This document shows, in pieces, positions 13,421 to 21,930 of a DNA stretch of 35,678 nt (the stretch's first letter is position 1; each line of letters starts with the position of its first letter). The position numbers and the translations under genes were made by a program. Source of the DNA: an uncultured Acetatifactor sp. (GTDB lineage Bacteria; Bacillota; Clostridia; Lachnospirales; Lachnospiraceae); assembly GCA_910587555.1 (NCBI GenBank), contig CAJULV010000039.1, positions 1 to 35,678 on the forward strand, given 5' to 3'. The notes under the pieces were generated by a model. It had not been told where the DNA came from. It ran no database searches and was given only the letters and a program-made list of their open reading frames with translations.

Positions 13421-15754
13421 TCAGCCCCCATTCCCCTCCAGTCCGAACGCAATTCCCGCGTTTTCATAGATATTCGCGGCATTTCCTGTGACTACCAGGC
13501 GTATCTCGTTTGTACCCTTCCGCAATGTCTCCAGCGCAAAGCGATGCCGTCCCCAGAAGCTTACATCCACAAAGCTGCCGTTACACCAGCATTCCACCAT
13601 CTCTTCCGCCCTGACGGAAAAGCGCAGCGGTTCCGTAACCTCCTCCGCCAGATAATCCATGCCGTAGACAGCCGTATTATCTCCCTTTTCCAAAAGGGAA
13701 AACCTGTCTGTCCAGTCAGGATATTCCGCAGGATGCCGGTCCGGTTTACGGCATTCCACAGTATCGAATCCTTCCCCTTCCGTCACCAGTATCGTCTCAC
13801 TGGGCTGGAGCGACAGCGTAAAGGTCCCGGCCGCGCCTTCCACCCGATAGCACTTTCCTCTCCACAAATCCAGAAACAGCGGTTCCTTCAGACCGGAAAC
13901 CGTAATGTCCGCACGGATCTCTTCATTTCCCTCATTTCCGAACAGCAGCATATCCACCCCGCATTTCCGCAGCAGCACCATGCGGAGTGTCCTGCAGGGT
14001 TGACTCATTCGGACAATGTATGCGGCTGCAGTTTCGCGGGGCTGTTTATCCGTTTCCGCACCGCATTCCGCTTCTCCGGAACCGTTTTCATCCGCACCGG
14101 CTTCTCCGGCCCTGCCGTATCGTTCCGCCACAGCCTCCATGACGGAATCCGTGCTTTTTACAGGAACGTTCCACAGCAAATGTCCCAGCTTATCTCCGAA
14201 GCGCTCCTCGTAAGCCTCTCCCAGCACATTTACTACGCCCCTGTAGGCATAATCCCCAACCAGGACCCGTCCCCCCTGTACTTTCGCCTCGTCCAGAAGC
14301 GCTGCCGGAAGATAATTAAACTCCGTCTGATTTTCATACAGGCAGGCAACCTCCTCATAGGGCACCTGATTGTTGTCGCAGAGTACGGCAATCTCCGCTC
14401 CGTTTACGGAATCCGTCATCAGGAAGGAAAGCCGCTTCATATAATCCGAAAATCTTCGGTAATGCTTCCACCAGATATTGTTCGGACCCACATCGGGCGG
14501 GCGCTCCCCTTTACGCAGGCCTTCCACACTGTAATAGAAAGCATGGGGCACAAACAGGTTTACTCCCCTCAGACCAAGCCAGTCAATATACCATTTCATA
14601 TCTCCGGCAGTCATGTACCACGGTATCCGGTCACGGCAGCATACGCCGAAACACTCGTTTGCGTTTCTGCGCCTGCCCAGATGCCTTGCAATGTCCGCCG
14701 ACAGCTTCGCCTGGACGGAGTCAAATTCCCGCAGGCCTCCCGTCTCGGGCGCTACCCTCCTCATAATCAGATCCTGTCCCGGAATATGGAAGTACAGCTC
14801 CTCCTCTATATCATTGCTTTCCGCCGGATGCCCCATCAGGGATATGCCGTGCCGCTCACACCATCCCGAAAGCCTTGCATAGAAAATCTCCCGCAGCTTC
14901 TCCTTGATTAAGCGCCGGTAAATCTGCACGGTAAGATTTTCTTCCGGTTCCACGATGTCCTCTCTGCCCGCCACCCTTTTCCCGCTGTCGGAAAACAGAA
15001 GGGCCAAATCCTCCGCCTTGCCGCCCGCGGCTTCCAGCTCCTTCTCCATGCCGGGAACCCATGGCCTGTAATGCTCCGCATTTCTCCCCAGGGCGCTGGG
15101 TTCGTCCGTAAAAAAGGCAATCACGGTACTGCCGAAATATTCCTTCAGTTCCTCATAATATCTGTCATGGGTCAGTCGGATAAACAGGTCCACAGCATCG
15201 GGATTCAGGATATCCGCAGCCTTCGGTGCACCCGGCTCCCCGTCATCCTCCCCGAAGTGGATTCCCCTGATGGTGCCGCCCGTAAAGCCGTACACAATCT
15301 GCCTGCCGTCCGGAAAAGCCGCAATCACCCGGCCTCCTTTTTCTACTGCCGACGCCGCCTCTTCCGCCTCCATCAGAAGGATTCCCCTGGACGCATACGC
15401 AGGGTTGGCAGCCACCACCATGCCGTGGGCGGAGCCGGAAGGGTACATTCCCTCATCGTAGAGTACAATCTTCATTCCCAGTTCCGCCGCGGTCCGGACA
15501 ATGTACCTGACCGCCTCAAAGTAGGCGTCCGACAGATACGGCATGTCCTCCGGCACCCCGATCCTGGGATGCAGCACCAGGCCGTTCACCCCTTTTTCCA
15601 CATAATCTTCCAGCTGGCTGCGCACCTTTTCCTCATTAAACGCGTCGTTAAAGAACCAGAAGGGAACAGGCGTATATTCCGTACCCGGCTGCAGTATTTC
15701 CCTGACCAGCCTCTCCCGTTCCCCTGGATTATGTTTCGTCCTCATCTGTTCCAT
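13421..15754 (-). CDS. GH106-like glycoside hydrolase (putative alpha-L-rhamnosidase family)
   Basis: A 777-residue protein without a signal peptide, so probably cytoplasmic. The N-terminal block PFWFFNDAFNEEKVRSQLE, followed by GVNGLVLHPRIG and MKIVLYDEGMYPSGSA, matches the large glycosyl hydrolase family that includes GH106 alpha-L-rhamnosidases. FFTDEPSALG and GHPAESND probably carry acidic catalytic residues of the barrel. The C-terminal part (from about 640) is beta-rich and looks like a sugar-binding or jelly-roll domain. The ATG at 15754 has GGAGG 7 nt upstream. It follows the GH25 gene by 48 bp on the same strand. Family placement is fairly sure, substrate is not; it may act on imported plant or microbial rhamnosides. 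Confidence 0.75.
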   Translation of the reverse strand: MEQMRTKHNPGERERLVREILQPGTEYTPVPFWFFNDAFNEEKVRSQLEDYVEKGVNGLVLHPRIGVPEDMPYLSDAYFEAVRYIVRTAAELGMKIVLYDEGMYPSGSAHGMVVAANPAYASRGILLMEAEEAASAVEKGGRVIAAFPDGRQIVYGFTGGTIRGIHFGEDDGEPGAPKAADILNPDAVDLFIRLTHDRYYEELKEYFGSTVIAFFTDEPSALGRNAEHYRPWVPGMEKELEAAGGKAEDLALLFSDSGKRVAGREDIVEPEENLTVQIYRRLIKEKLREIFYARLSGWCERHGISLMGHPAESNDIEEELYFHIPGQDLIMRRVAPETGGLREFDSVQAKLSADIARHLGRRRNANECFGVCCRDRIPWYMTAGDMKWYIDWLGLRGVNLFVPHAFYYSVEGLRKGERPPDVGPNNIWWKHYRRFSDYMKRLSFLMTDSVNGAEIAVLCDNNQVPYEEVACLYENQTEFNYLPAALLDEAKVQGGRVLVGDYAYRGVVNVLGEAYEERFGDKLGHLLWNVPVKSTDSVMEAVAERYGRAGEAGADENGSGEAECGAETDKQPRETAAAYIVRMSQPCRTLRMVLLRKCGVDMLLFGNEGNEEIRADITVSGLKEPLFLDLWRGKCYRVEGAAGTFTLSLQPSETILVTEGEGFDTVECRKPDRHPAEYPDWTDRFSLLEKGDNTAVYGMDYLAEEVTEPLRFSVRAEEMVECWCNGSFVDVSFWGRHRFALETLRKGTNEIRLVVTGNAANIYENAGIAFGLEGNGG

Positions 15755-15802
15755 CCGTTCTCCTCCGTCTCTCTTCCGTATGCCCCTCACTTATGAGCTT
15801 CT

Positions 15803-17005
15803 TCATTCCTCCCACAGCGGCGCAAAACTGATATTCAGATCAACCGCCCCCTGGATTCCCTGAACGCTTCCTGTCTGGGAATACTGCCACACCTTGTAGT
15901 CATAGGGATAATAAAACACATCGCTGTAGGCGGCAAACCACTTGTCATATTTCTCCAGCGCCTCCAGCCCCAGCAGCATAACGCCCATCTCCGTATTGTG
16001 ATAAATCATGGGCTTATATCCGGCATTTTCGATGATCTGGCAGAATTGCAGCGTAAAGGCGGTTCTGTCCTCCACGGAGATGCCGTTCATCCTTCCGTCG
16101 GACTCAGACACCCGCTCCACGTCAAAGACTACAGGACAGTCTATTTTGTAGGGGGCTATTTTTTCCAGCACAAACGCGGCTTCCTCCTGGACTTCCTCCG
16201 CGCTGACCGCCTGACTGTAAAAATATACGCCCACCTTGATGCCGGCCTCAGAGGCGCCCTTGATATTCGCCTCGAAATACTCGTCCTCCACCATCTTGCC
16301 GCTGCCGTACCCACGGTATCCCACTCTGATAAAGGCAAATTCCACGCCGTCCTGCGCCACAAGCTTCCAGTCAATTTCCCCCTGATGCCTGGACACGTCA
16401 ATCCCCTTATGGGAAACCACCGCCCCGTCCTGCAGATACTGATACTCTCCGGATTCCAGCACATTCAGATTTGCCGCCTCAAAGGAATGCATTTTCAGGT
16501 TCCGGTTGATGGGAACAAAATTATATTTTCCCCCGCTGTATACAATCAGGTCATCGGGATAAAAAGGGCGCAGCGTCTCCAGCACGCTGTCCCCCGCATC
16601 CAGGCCGCTGCGGATATTGTCCAGCACCTCTGCGGAAGCCGCCTGCCTTGCGTTCAGCACCTGTTCATCCATCTCCGCCTGTGAATAACCGGGCGAGCCA
16701 GACAATACGCCAATCACATTGCCGGATGCATCCAGCACATTGCCTTCCTGGTCAATATCCACGTAATTTATAATATTTCCCGAAGTTCCTTCCGCTTCTC
16801 CCAATGCCGGAGCCGCATCCTTCTTTATCCTGTCCGCCACCCATACACAGATGTTGACCGTGAAAAACATCACCGCCACCATCACGGTAAGGCAGGCCAG
16901 CATGGCAAGGGTCCTCCGCCATCCGCGCCTTTTGCGCCTGCTGCGCCTAATGGGTGTCTTTCCCTCTTCTGTCTTCTTTATTTCATCCTCTGCCATTGAT
17001 CTCAT
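15803..17005 (-). CDS. Membrane-anchored GH25 muramidase (lysozyme)
   Basis: This 400-residue protein has a cytoplasmic tail with a very basic cluster (RRSRRKRRGWRR near 20-31), one membrane helix at about 32-57, a middle region of about 120 residues and a C-terminal GH25 domain. The domain begins KGIDVSRHQGEIDW; the catalytic Asp-x-Glu pair is in VVFDVERV, and KVWQYSQTG and VDLNISF close the barrel. GH25 enzymes cut the MurNAc-GlcNAc bond of peptidoglycan; with the anchor it should act on the cell's own wall. The ATG at 17005 has AGGAGAGG just upstream; a longer frame from 17050 is less well supported. It lies downstream of sigF, with a 207-bp gap, and ahead of the GH106-like gene. Confidence 0.93.
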   Translation of the reverse strand: MRSMAEDEIKKTEEGKTPIRRSRRKRRGWRRTLAMLACLTVMVAVMFFTVNICVWVADRIKKDAAPALGEAEGTSGNIINYVDIDQEGNVLDASGNVIGVLSGSPGYSQAEMDEQVLNARQAASAEVLDNIRSGLDAGDSVLETLRPFYPDDLIVYSGGKYNFVPINRNLKMHSFEAANLNVLESGEYQYLQDGAVVSHKGIDVSRHQGEIDWKLVAQDGVEFAFIRVGYRGYGSGKMVEDEYFEANIKGASEAGIKVGVYFYSQAVSAEEVQEEAAFVLEKIAPYKIDCPVVFDVERVSESDGRMNGISVEDRTAFTLQFCQIIENAGYKPMIYHNTEMGVMLLGLEALEKYDKWFAAYSDVFYYPYDYKVWQYSQTGSVQGIQGAVDLNISFAPLWEE

Positions 17006-17024
17006 AATCCTCTCCTGTGTGTGG

Positions 17025-17111
17025 TCAACCCGGTATGCCCACCGGATCATATCCTGTCAAATACCTCACCTGCATCTCTGTCCGCCCGGCGCCCCGGTTC
17101 TTTGGCGGCAC
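17025..17111 (-). CDS. Possible 28-residue small ORF between sigF and the GH25 gene
   Basis: A GTG at 17111 follows a strong GGAAGGAGG ribosome site by 4 nt and opens a 28-codon frame (starts MPPKNRGAGRTEMQV) ending 20 bp before the GH25 start. Nothing in the peptide is recognisable. It may be a leader ORF coupling translation into the GH25 gene, or the ribosome site may be fortuitous. Confidence 0.25.
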   Translation of the reverse strand: MPPKNRGAGRTEMQVRYLTGYDPVGIPG

Positions 17112-17212
17112 CGAACCTCCTTCCTTAATAGTAAACGAATTATCCGTATAAGGAAAGACTATTTATGCAATTTATAAAAAGTTAAGCAATCCAGGCAAAT
17201 ACAGGAAAAAAG

Positions 17213-17977
17213 CTATGTAACCATCTCCCGCAGATGCCTCAGGATTTTCTTCTCCATACGGCTGACCTGCACCTGGCTGACCCCAAGCCCCGCGGCAATC
17301 TCCGTCTGGGTTTTATTCTGAAAATAGCGCATGCAGATTAACTCCCTGTCCCTGGGTTCCAGGCTGTCCAGAAGCTGTTTTAACAACATATGGTTTAGAA
17401 GTTTCTCTTTTTCCGCATCCTCCCCGTCGCAGCCTCCCACGGTGCTGCTTCCCAGGGAAGCGCTGCCTCCCCGGACCACCTTGTCCACCAGGTATACCTC
17501 GTTTCCGTCGTCCTGATAGACGGCGGAATATATGGACTCCACCTCTACGGAAGCCTCCATGGCCAGCACCACATCTTCCACGGAAAGCCCTGTCTCCTCC
17601 GCCAGTTCCTGAACCAGCGGTTCCCTGCCTGCGGACGCCTGGATGCGCTGCCTTGCCATTTTTACCTTGATTCCGTTCTCCTTGATGGTCCTGGATACCT
17701 TCACCGGCCCGTCGTCCCTTAAAAATCTCTTGATTTCCCCCGTAATCATGGGCACCGCATAGGTTGAAAACTTCAGCCCAAGCGACAGGTCAAATTTATC
17801 AATCGCCTTCATCAGCCCTATCGTGCCGATCTGGAACAAGTCCTCCAGCTCATGCCCCCTCCCGGCAAAACGCTTTACAATATGGCGTACCAGCCCCAGA
17901 TTATTCTCTATCAGTACTTCTCTCGCATTCCTTTCTCCCGCCTGTGACCTTGCAATCAGTACTGACATCTCTTCCAT
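17213..17977 (-). CDS. sigF: RNA polymerase sporulation sigma factor sigma-F (SpoIIAC)
   Basis: A 254-residue sigma-70 family factor. Region 2 includes LEDLFQIGTIGLMKAIDKFD and GLKFSTYAVPMITGEIKRFLRDDG; region 3 follows with VKVSRTIKENG; region 4 has the HTH TQTEIAAGLGVSQVQVSRME. It directs the first forespore-specific transcription after asymmetric division. The partner genes spoIIAB and spoIIAA lie immediately upstream, which separates it from the similar sigma-G. The ATG at 17977 has GGAGG 8 nt upstream; the frame opens earlier but without a ribosome site. A Gly/Ser-rich insert (GGSASLGSSTVGGCDGEDAE) stands between regions 3 and 4 and is longer than in Bacillus. Confidence 0.96.
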   Translation of the reverse strand: MEEMSVLIARSQAGERNAREVLIENNLGLVRHIVKRFAGRGHELEDLFQIGTIGLMKAIDKFDLSLGLKFSTYAVPMITGEIKRFLRDDGPVKVSRTIKENGIKVKMARQRIQASAGREPLVQELAEETGLSVEDVVLAMEASVEVESIYSAVYQDDGNEVYLVDKVVRGGSASLGSSTVGGCDGEDAEKEKLLNHMLLKQLLDSLEPRDRELICMRYFQNKTQTEIAAGLGVSQVQVSRMEKKILRHLREMVT

Positions 17978-18026
17978 ACACCGACCTCCGACGCCGGAAG
18001 GCCTGCCCCTGTTTCCCGGCAAACCC

Positions 18027-18518
18027 TCATGCGATCCATTCCCCGATTCCTATTTTTTTCACCATACGGACCTTTGTCCCGTCTCCCGGCCTGCTCTCCA
18101 CCTCCAGGTCATCCATGAACGCTTCCATAAAAGCAAACCCCATCCCCGAGCGCTCAAGATCCGGCCTGGAGGTATACAGCGGTTCCATGGCCTTTTCCAC
18201 ATCCTCAATCCCCGTGCCGGTATCCGCAATCTCGATATGTAGAATCCCGTTTTCCAATATACAGTGTATCCGCACCTTTCCCGGGCGGACCTCCCTCTCT
18301 GTCCCGGAGGGAAAATCCCTGCCGGGCTTACCGCAGCCCTGCAGGTTTCCGTAGCCATGGATAATGGAATTGGTCACCGCCTCGGACACCGCCGTCTTGA
18401 TGTCAGCCATCTCCTCCACGGTAGGGTTTAAATGCGTAATGAAGGCCGCCACCGCCACCCTGGCAAAGCTTTCATTGTCGGAAACCGCGTCAAAGATAAT
18501 CTCCATTTCGTTTTTCAT
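18027..18518 (-). CDS. spoIIAB: Anti-sigma-F factor and serine kinase SpoIIAB
   Basis: A 163-residue GHKL ATPase that holds sigma-F inactive and phosphorylates SpoIIAA. EAVTNSIIHGY is the N box, DTGTGI the G1 box and GMGFAFME the ATP-lid/G2 region. An insert of about 20 residues (LQGCGKPGRDFPSGTEREVR, about 59-78) makes it longer than the usual 145 or so and lies just after the N box. The start codon overlaps the spoIIAA stop by 4 nt (ATGA), so the two are translationally coupled. sigF starts 49 bp downstream. Confidence 0.96.
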   Translation of the reverse strand: MKNEMEIIFDAVSDNESFARVAVAAFITHLNPTVEEMADIKTAVSEAVTNSIIHGYGNLQGCGKPGRDFPSGTEREVRPGKVRIHCILENGILHIEIADTGTGIEDVEKAMEPLYTSRPDLERSGMGFAFMEAFMDDLEVESRPGDGTKVRMVKKIGIGEWIA

Positions 18519-18838
18519 GATTCCAGTACCTCCACAATTTTATTTAGCCCTGACAGCCGAAAAATCCGTTCAATCTGCCTGTCCAGATGAATGGCGTAAA
18601 CCCTGCCGCCGAAACAGGATATCTTCCGGTAACGCCCCATAATAATGCCGATACCCGAAGAATCCATAAATCTCGTTTTCTCAAAATCAAACACCACATT
18701 CTGTACCTCCTCCCTGACCAGATACCTGTCCGCGTTTTCACAGATAATCCCTGCCCCATGATGGTCTATCTCCTCCGGAAGCCGAATCATAAGGCAGTTA
18801 TCGATTACCCGAAAATCCCCCACCCTGATCTGTTCCAT
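18515..18838 (-). CDS. spoIIAA: Anti-sigma-F factor antagonist SpoIIAA
   Basis: A 107-residue STAS-domain protein. FMDSSGIGIIMGRY contains the serine that SpoIIAB phosphorylates; the dephosphorylated form frees sigma-F in the forespore. I placed the start at the ATG at 18838 (MEQIRVGDFRVIDN), which gives the family N-terminus and has AAAGG about 12 nt upstream; an ATG at 18850 sits too close to that site. It opens the three-gene spoIIA operon, normally under sigma-H, but I could not find a convincing sigma-H promoter in the short gap behind the TPR gene terminator. Confidence 0.94.
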   Translation of the reverse strand: MEQIRVGDFRVIDNCLMIRLPEEIDHHGAGIICENADRYLVREEVQNVVFDFEKTRFMDSSGIGIIMGRYRKISCFGGRVYAIHLDRQIERIFRLSGLNKIVEVLES

Positions 18839-18900
18839 ACATGTCCACATCCTTTCCTGTTTCTTCACATTTCCTGCCGGCTGCAGGATTCTCATAAAAC

Positions 18901-18933
18901 GAAAAAAGAACCCGATCCTCCACAGGTTCTTTT
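18901..18933 (-). terminator. Intrinsic terminator after the zinc-ribbon/TPR gene
   Basis: On the minus strand AAGAACC pairs with GGTTCTT around a 12-nt loop, followed by a six-T run. It separates the valS-folC-TPR group from the spoIIA operon. Confidence 0.8.
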
Positions 18934-18970
18934 CTTTCGTATTTTCACCTTAATATTCTGATTTCATCGG

Positions 18971-20389
18971 TCAGCCACCCGCCAGCTGCGCCCTGTAATT
19001 CCGGGAACGCTCTGCCCGCCAGGAATCCGGGAACAGCTCGATTACCTTGTCGTAGGCGGCGATGGCCTTCTCGTCCTCACCGATAAAACGATAGGACTGG
19101 GCCATCTGATAAAGCGCCTCCTCATTGCCGGCGTCATAGGCATATGCCAGTTCAAAAGCCGCGGCCGCCTCCGCATAGTTCCTGGAATCAAACAGGCTGT
19201 TGCCCTCCGCAAGATAAGCCGCCGCCACCTCCGGCAGGATCTCTCCCCGGGCAGCCTCATACAGCCTGCGGAATCCCTCCGTCATCTCCTCCATGTTCAC
19301 TCTCTGGCTGATGGCGTCCAGTTCCGCAGCCGCAGCCGCAGCACCCGCCGCCTTATCCTCCGCCTCCATGTAAGCCGCAAGGGCATTCAGCAGTGTCTCC
19401 GTATTCTGCAGCGTACCGTCCACACCCACATAGCTCTCCAGCTGTGCCTGCATTACCGTCACATTCTCATTCATGCCTTCAATCTGGCTCTCCAGTTCCT
19501 GTAAACGGGCGGTCTTCGCATCCGATTCGCTGCTGATTCTGGTAATTACCTGCTGTTCCTCATTTCTGACCTTAAGCTCCGCAGCCGGAACCACCATAAA
19601 ATACGTGACCCCCACGCCGATTGCCAAACCAATCACGATATTCAGCAGGGACGATACACCGCCGCTTTTCGGCTCCTTCACATTCAGCGGCTGAATGATA
19701 ATCTCGTTATCACTCTGGTACCTCACCGACTCATCCTTCCTGCGCCTTACAGACGGCCGTGCCCCTTCCTCCGGCATCAGCATCTGCTCCACCTCTTTTA
19801 AGTACGCTGAGGTCTGCAGGTTATTCCTGTCGATTTCCCTGCATCTGCGCAGCTCCCGCTCCGCCTTCTCCCAATCCTGCCCGTCCATATACAGCAGCGC
19901 CAGCAGCTGATGGGCGCGCACAAACCTGGGGTTCATGGACAGCACCTTTTTCAGCTGTATCACGGCCAGATCCTTGCTGTCCTGCCGGCATAATGACAAC
20001 GCCCTGTTATACTTTCTGATGGTCTGGTTGATGGCCTCCAGCTTTCCGGCGTTGGCCTGTACCTTTTGAATGTATTCGCCCGCGATATTTTTCCTGGGGC
20101 GTATGTTCTTGCTGATCACCCACTCCTGGAGTGCGCTTACGCTTTCCCCCATCTCAAAATAAACAAGTCCCAGCAGATTCCGCGCTCTGACATTATTTTT
20201 ATTAAATTTCAGGCTCTGGCGCAGGCTGGTGACCGCACCGGTCAAATCTCTGACTCCCGCCTTCTCCAAGCCCTCGTTATAAAACATATTGGAGACATGT
20301 ATCACTTTTTTATACAGGGAGACGTCCGCCCCGCAGGCGGTGCAAAAGTCATGCTCCGATAAACGGCATCCGCAATTATAACATAACAT
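18971..20389 (-). CDS. Membrane protein with zinc ribbon and TPR repeats
   Basis: A 472-residue protein of unknown exact role. The N-terminus has a zinc ribbon with Cys 3, 6, 16 and 19 (YNCG ... FCTACGAD). TPR-like helical repeats occupy about 32-205 (for example RARNLLGLVYFEMGESVSALQEW and RAHQLLALLYMDGQDWEKAE). A membrane helix lies at about 247-269, a coiled coil at 275-320, and further TPRs at about 395-465. With no signal peptide, the first TPR block is cytoplasmic and the second outside. The ATG at 20389 follows GAAGGAG and lies 2 bp after the small ORF upstream. The layout suggests a scaffold for a cell-envelope complex, an inference only. Confidence 0.85.
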   Translation of the reverse strand: MLCYNCGCRLSEHDFCTACGADVSLYKKVIHVSNMFYNEGLEKAGVRDLTGAVTSLRQSLKFNKNNVRARNLLGLVYFEMGESVSALQEWVISKNIRPRKNIAGEYIQKVQANAGKLEAINQTIRKYNRALSLCRQDSKDLAVIQLKKVLSMNPRFVRAHQLLALLYMDGQDWEKAERELRRCREIDRNNLQTSAYLKEVEQMLMPEEGARPSVRRRKDESVRYQSDNEIIIQPLNVKEPKSGGVSSLLNIVIGLAIGVGVTYFMVVPAAELKVRNEEQQVITRISSESDAKTARLQELESQIEGMNENVTVMQAQLESYVGVDGTLQNTETLLNALAAYMEAEDKAAGAAAAAAELDAISQRVNMEEMTEGFRRLYEAARGEILPEVAAAYLAEGNSLFDSRNYAEAAAAFELAYAYDAGNEEALYQMAQSYRFIGEDEKAIAAYDKVIELFPDSWRAERSRNYRAQLAGG

Positions 20390-20391
20390 GG

Positions 20392-20556
20392 CTACTCCTT
20401 CGGGGTCTCCCGTGTGACTTCCTGCCCTGACCCAATAATCTTTTTTACCAGCATATCAGCAAAATCTGTCAGATCCTGATGATAAATGGATTCCTCCGCA
20501 TCTTCCACCTCAAGGCTGGGATGAAATTTTTTCAATTCTTCTTCGAAATTTATCAT
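20392..20556 (-). CDS. Small conserved-looking acidic protein (54 residues)
   Basis: The frame starts at an ATG at 20556 inside the 3' end of folC (47-bp overlap) and ends 2 bp before the TPR gene start. The product MINFEEELKKFHPSLEVEDA... is acidic, helical-looking and has no signal or membrane segment. AAGGAG lies 10 nt before the start and GGAG nearer. Tight packing between folC and the TPR gene, with the next ribosome site in its own last codons, supports a real translated gene. I do not recognise the family. Confidence 0.65.
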   Translation of the reverse strand: MINFEEELKKFHPSLEVEDAEESIYHQDLTDFADMLVKKIIGSGQEVTRETPKE

Positions 20557-21874
20557 GCTCCAACAGCTCCTTTATCTCGCCAACCAAATACAGGCTTCCC
20601 GCAATATAAATACGCTCCTCCGCCCGACGCGCCTCCAGCAATGCCAGAAAAGCATCCTCCACACTGTCATAGGCCTGCGGCTCACAGCATCCGGCGCCTT
20701 CTGTAAATAATCCCTTCAGGCATGTTTCGTCCAATGCCCTGTACCCGCGCATACGCGCAACCGCCACCCGCCCAAACAGCCGGGAGTTCTCCAGTTTCTC
20801 CGCCATATGCCTGTAATCCTTGTCCTTCACCACGCTGAACAGCAGGCTGCGCCTGCCGTCATACCCGTCCGCCGCCACAGTCTCCAGAAAAGCCCGAATC
20901 CCGTCCTCATTGTGCGCACCGTCCGCATAGACCCCGGGCAGCACCTCCTCCATGCGACCTGCCCAGAAGCACCGGGAGACCCCATCCTGCATCTGCCCCA
21001 CGGTGATTGTCTTCCCTTCGTCCAGTATCTCCGCCCCCCGGACGGCCAGGGTACAGTTCTCCCTCTGATACGCGGCTATGGTAGGCAGGGTAAAAGAAAT
21101 GCTCTTTCCATAATAGCGGCTATGTACGCAAAAATCAATGGTTTTTCTCTTAAAATTTGAAAAAGAATAGTCCTTTTCCGACACGGAATACGCGGAAATT
21201 CCAAGCTTCTTTGCACACTCCCTGAATACGGCAGTTGTCTCCGGGCAGGTGTCCCAGAAAACGGCAGGAACCCCTTCCTGCATAATGCCCGCTTTCTCAA
21301 AAGCAATCTTTTCCACAGTGTCTCCCAAATATTCCACATGGTCCAGCCCGATATGCGTAATAATAGATAATTCCTTGCGTGAAACCGAATTTGTGGCATC
21401 CAGCCTGCCGCCTACCCCGGTCTCAAGAATGCAGAAATCCGGCTTCCTTTTCCTGAATACCAGCATTGCAATGAAAAAGAGGTACTCAAAATAAGTCGGA
21501 TGATAGCTCCGCCCCTCCCGTTCCGGCGCACTTTGGTCCAACATACTATATATATGAAGAAACGCCTCCAGAAATTCCTCCTCGGAAATCATTTCTCCCC
21601 CCACTGTAAACCGCTCCCGGATGCATACCAGGTGGGGGGAGCTGAACAGGGCCGTCCTGTACCCTGCAGCCTCCAGGATGCTGCGCAGGTAAGCGCAGAC
21701 AGAACCCTTTCCGTTTGTCCCGGCCACATGGATAATCCGCATCTCCCTATCCGGGTCCCCCAGGCGGTGCAGAAATGCCTTTGTGTCCTCCATGGTGTTT
21801 TTGGAGGTAAAACGGGGCGTGTCATTGATATAATTTTCCGCTTCCGCAAATGTGGCAATGGCTTCCTTTTTCAC
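20510..21874 (-). CDS. folC: Folylpolyglutamate synthase / dihydrofolate synthase
   Basis: A 454-residue Mur-ligase-family enzyme that adds glutamate to folates (and possibly to dihydropteroate) with ATP. Key blocks are the P-loop VAGTNGKGSVCAYL, SSPHLVCIRERF, ILETGVGGRLDATN, THIGLDHVEYLGDT with KIAFEKAGI, and DGAHNEDGIRAF in the C-terminal domain. The start is a GTG at 21874 with GAGGTG 7 nt upstream. It follows valS by 56 bp, a pairing found in many Firmicutes, and overlaps the next small ORF. Confidence 0.96.
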   Translation of the reverse strand: MKKEAIATFAEAENYINDTPRFTSKNTMEDTKAFLHRLGDPDREMRIIHVAGTNGKGSVCAYLRSILEAAGYRTALFSSPHLVCIRERFTVGGEMISEEEFLEAFLHIYSMLDQSAPEREGRSYHPTYFEYLFFIAMLVFRKRKPDFCILETGVGGRLDATNSVSRKELSIITHIGLDHVEYLGDTVEKIAFEKAGIMQEGVPAVFWDTCPETTAVFRECAKKLGISAYSVSEKDYSFSNFKRKTIDFCVHSRYYGKSISFTLPTIAAYQRENCTLAVRGAEILDEGKTITVGQMQDGVSRCFWAGRMEEVLPGVYADGAHNEDGIRAFLETVAADGYDGRRSLLFSVVKDKDYRHMAEKLENSRLFGRVAVARMRGYRALDETCLKGLFTEGAGCCEPQAYDSVEDAFLALLEARRAEERIYIAGSLYLVGEIKELLEHDKFRRRIEKISSQP

Positions 21875-21930
21875 AATTATACACCTCGTTTTCGCTTATA
21901 CCGCGGCCTGTCTGCAGGCGTACCCGCCGT

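Noticed and set aside
13418..14911. 497-codon open frame on the plus strand opposite the GH106-like gene
   Set aside because: Cys/Pro/Arg-rich shadow translation without a ribosome site; the minus-strand gene has family motifs and GGAGG before its start.
18839..18970. Sigma-H promoter for the spoIIA operon
   Set aside because: AGGA and GAAT elements are present but about twice too far apart, and the first lies within the terminator hairpin of the preceding gene.
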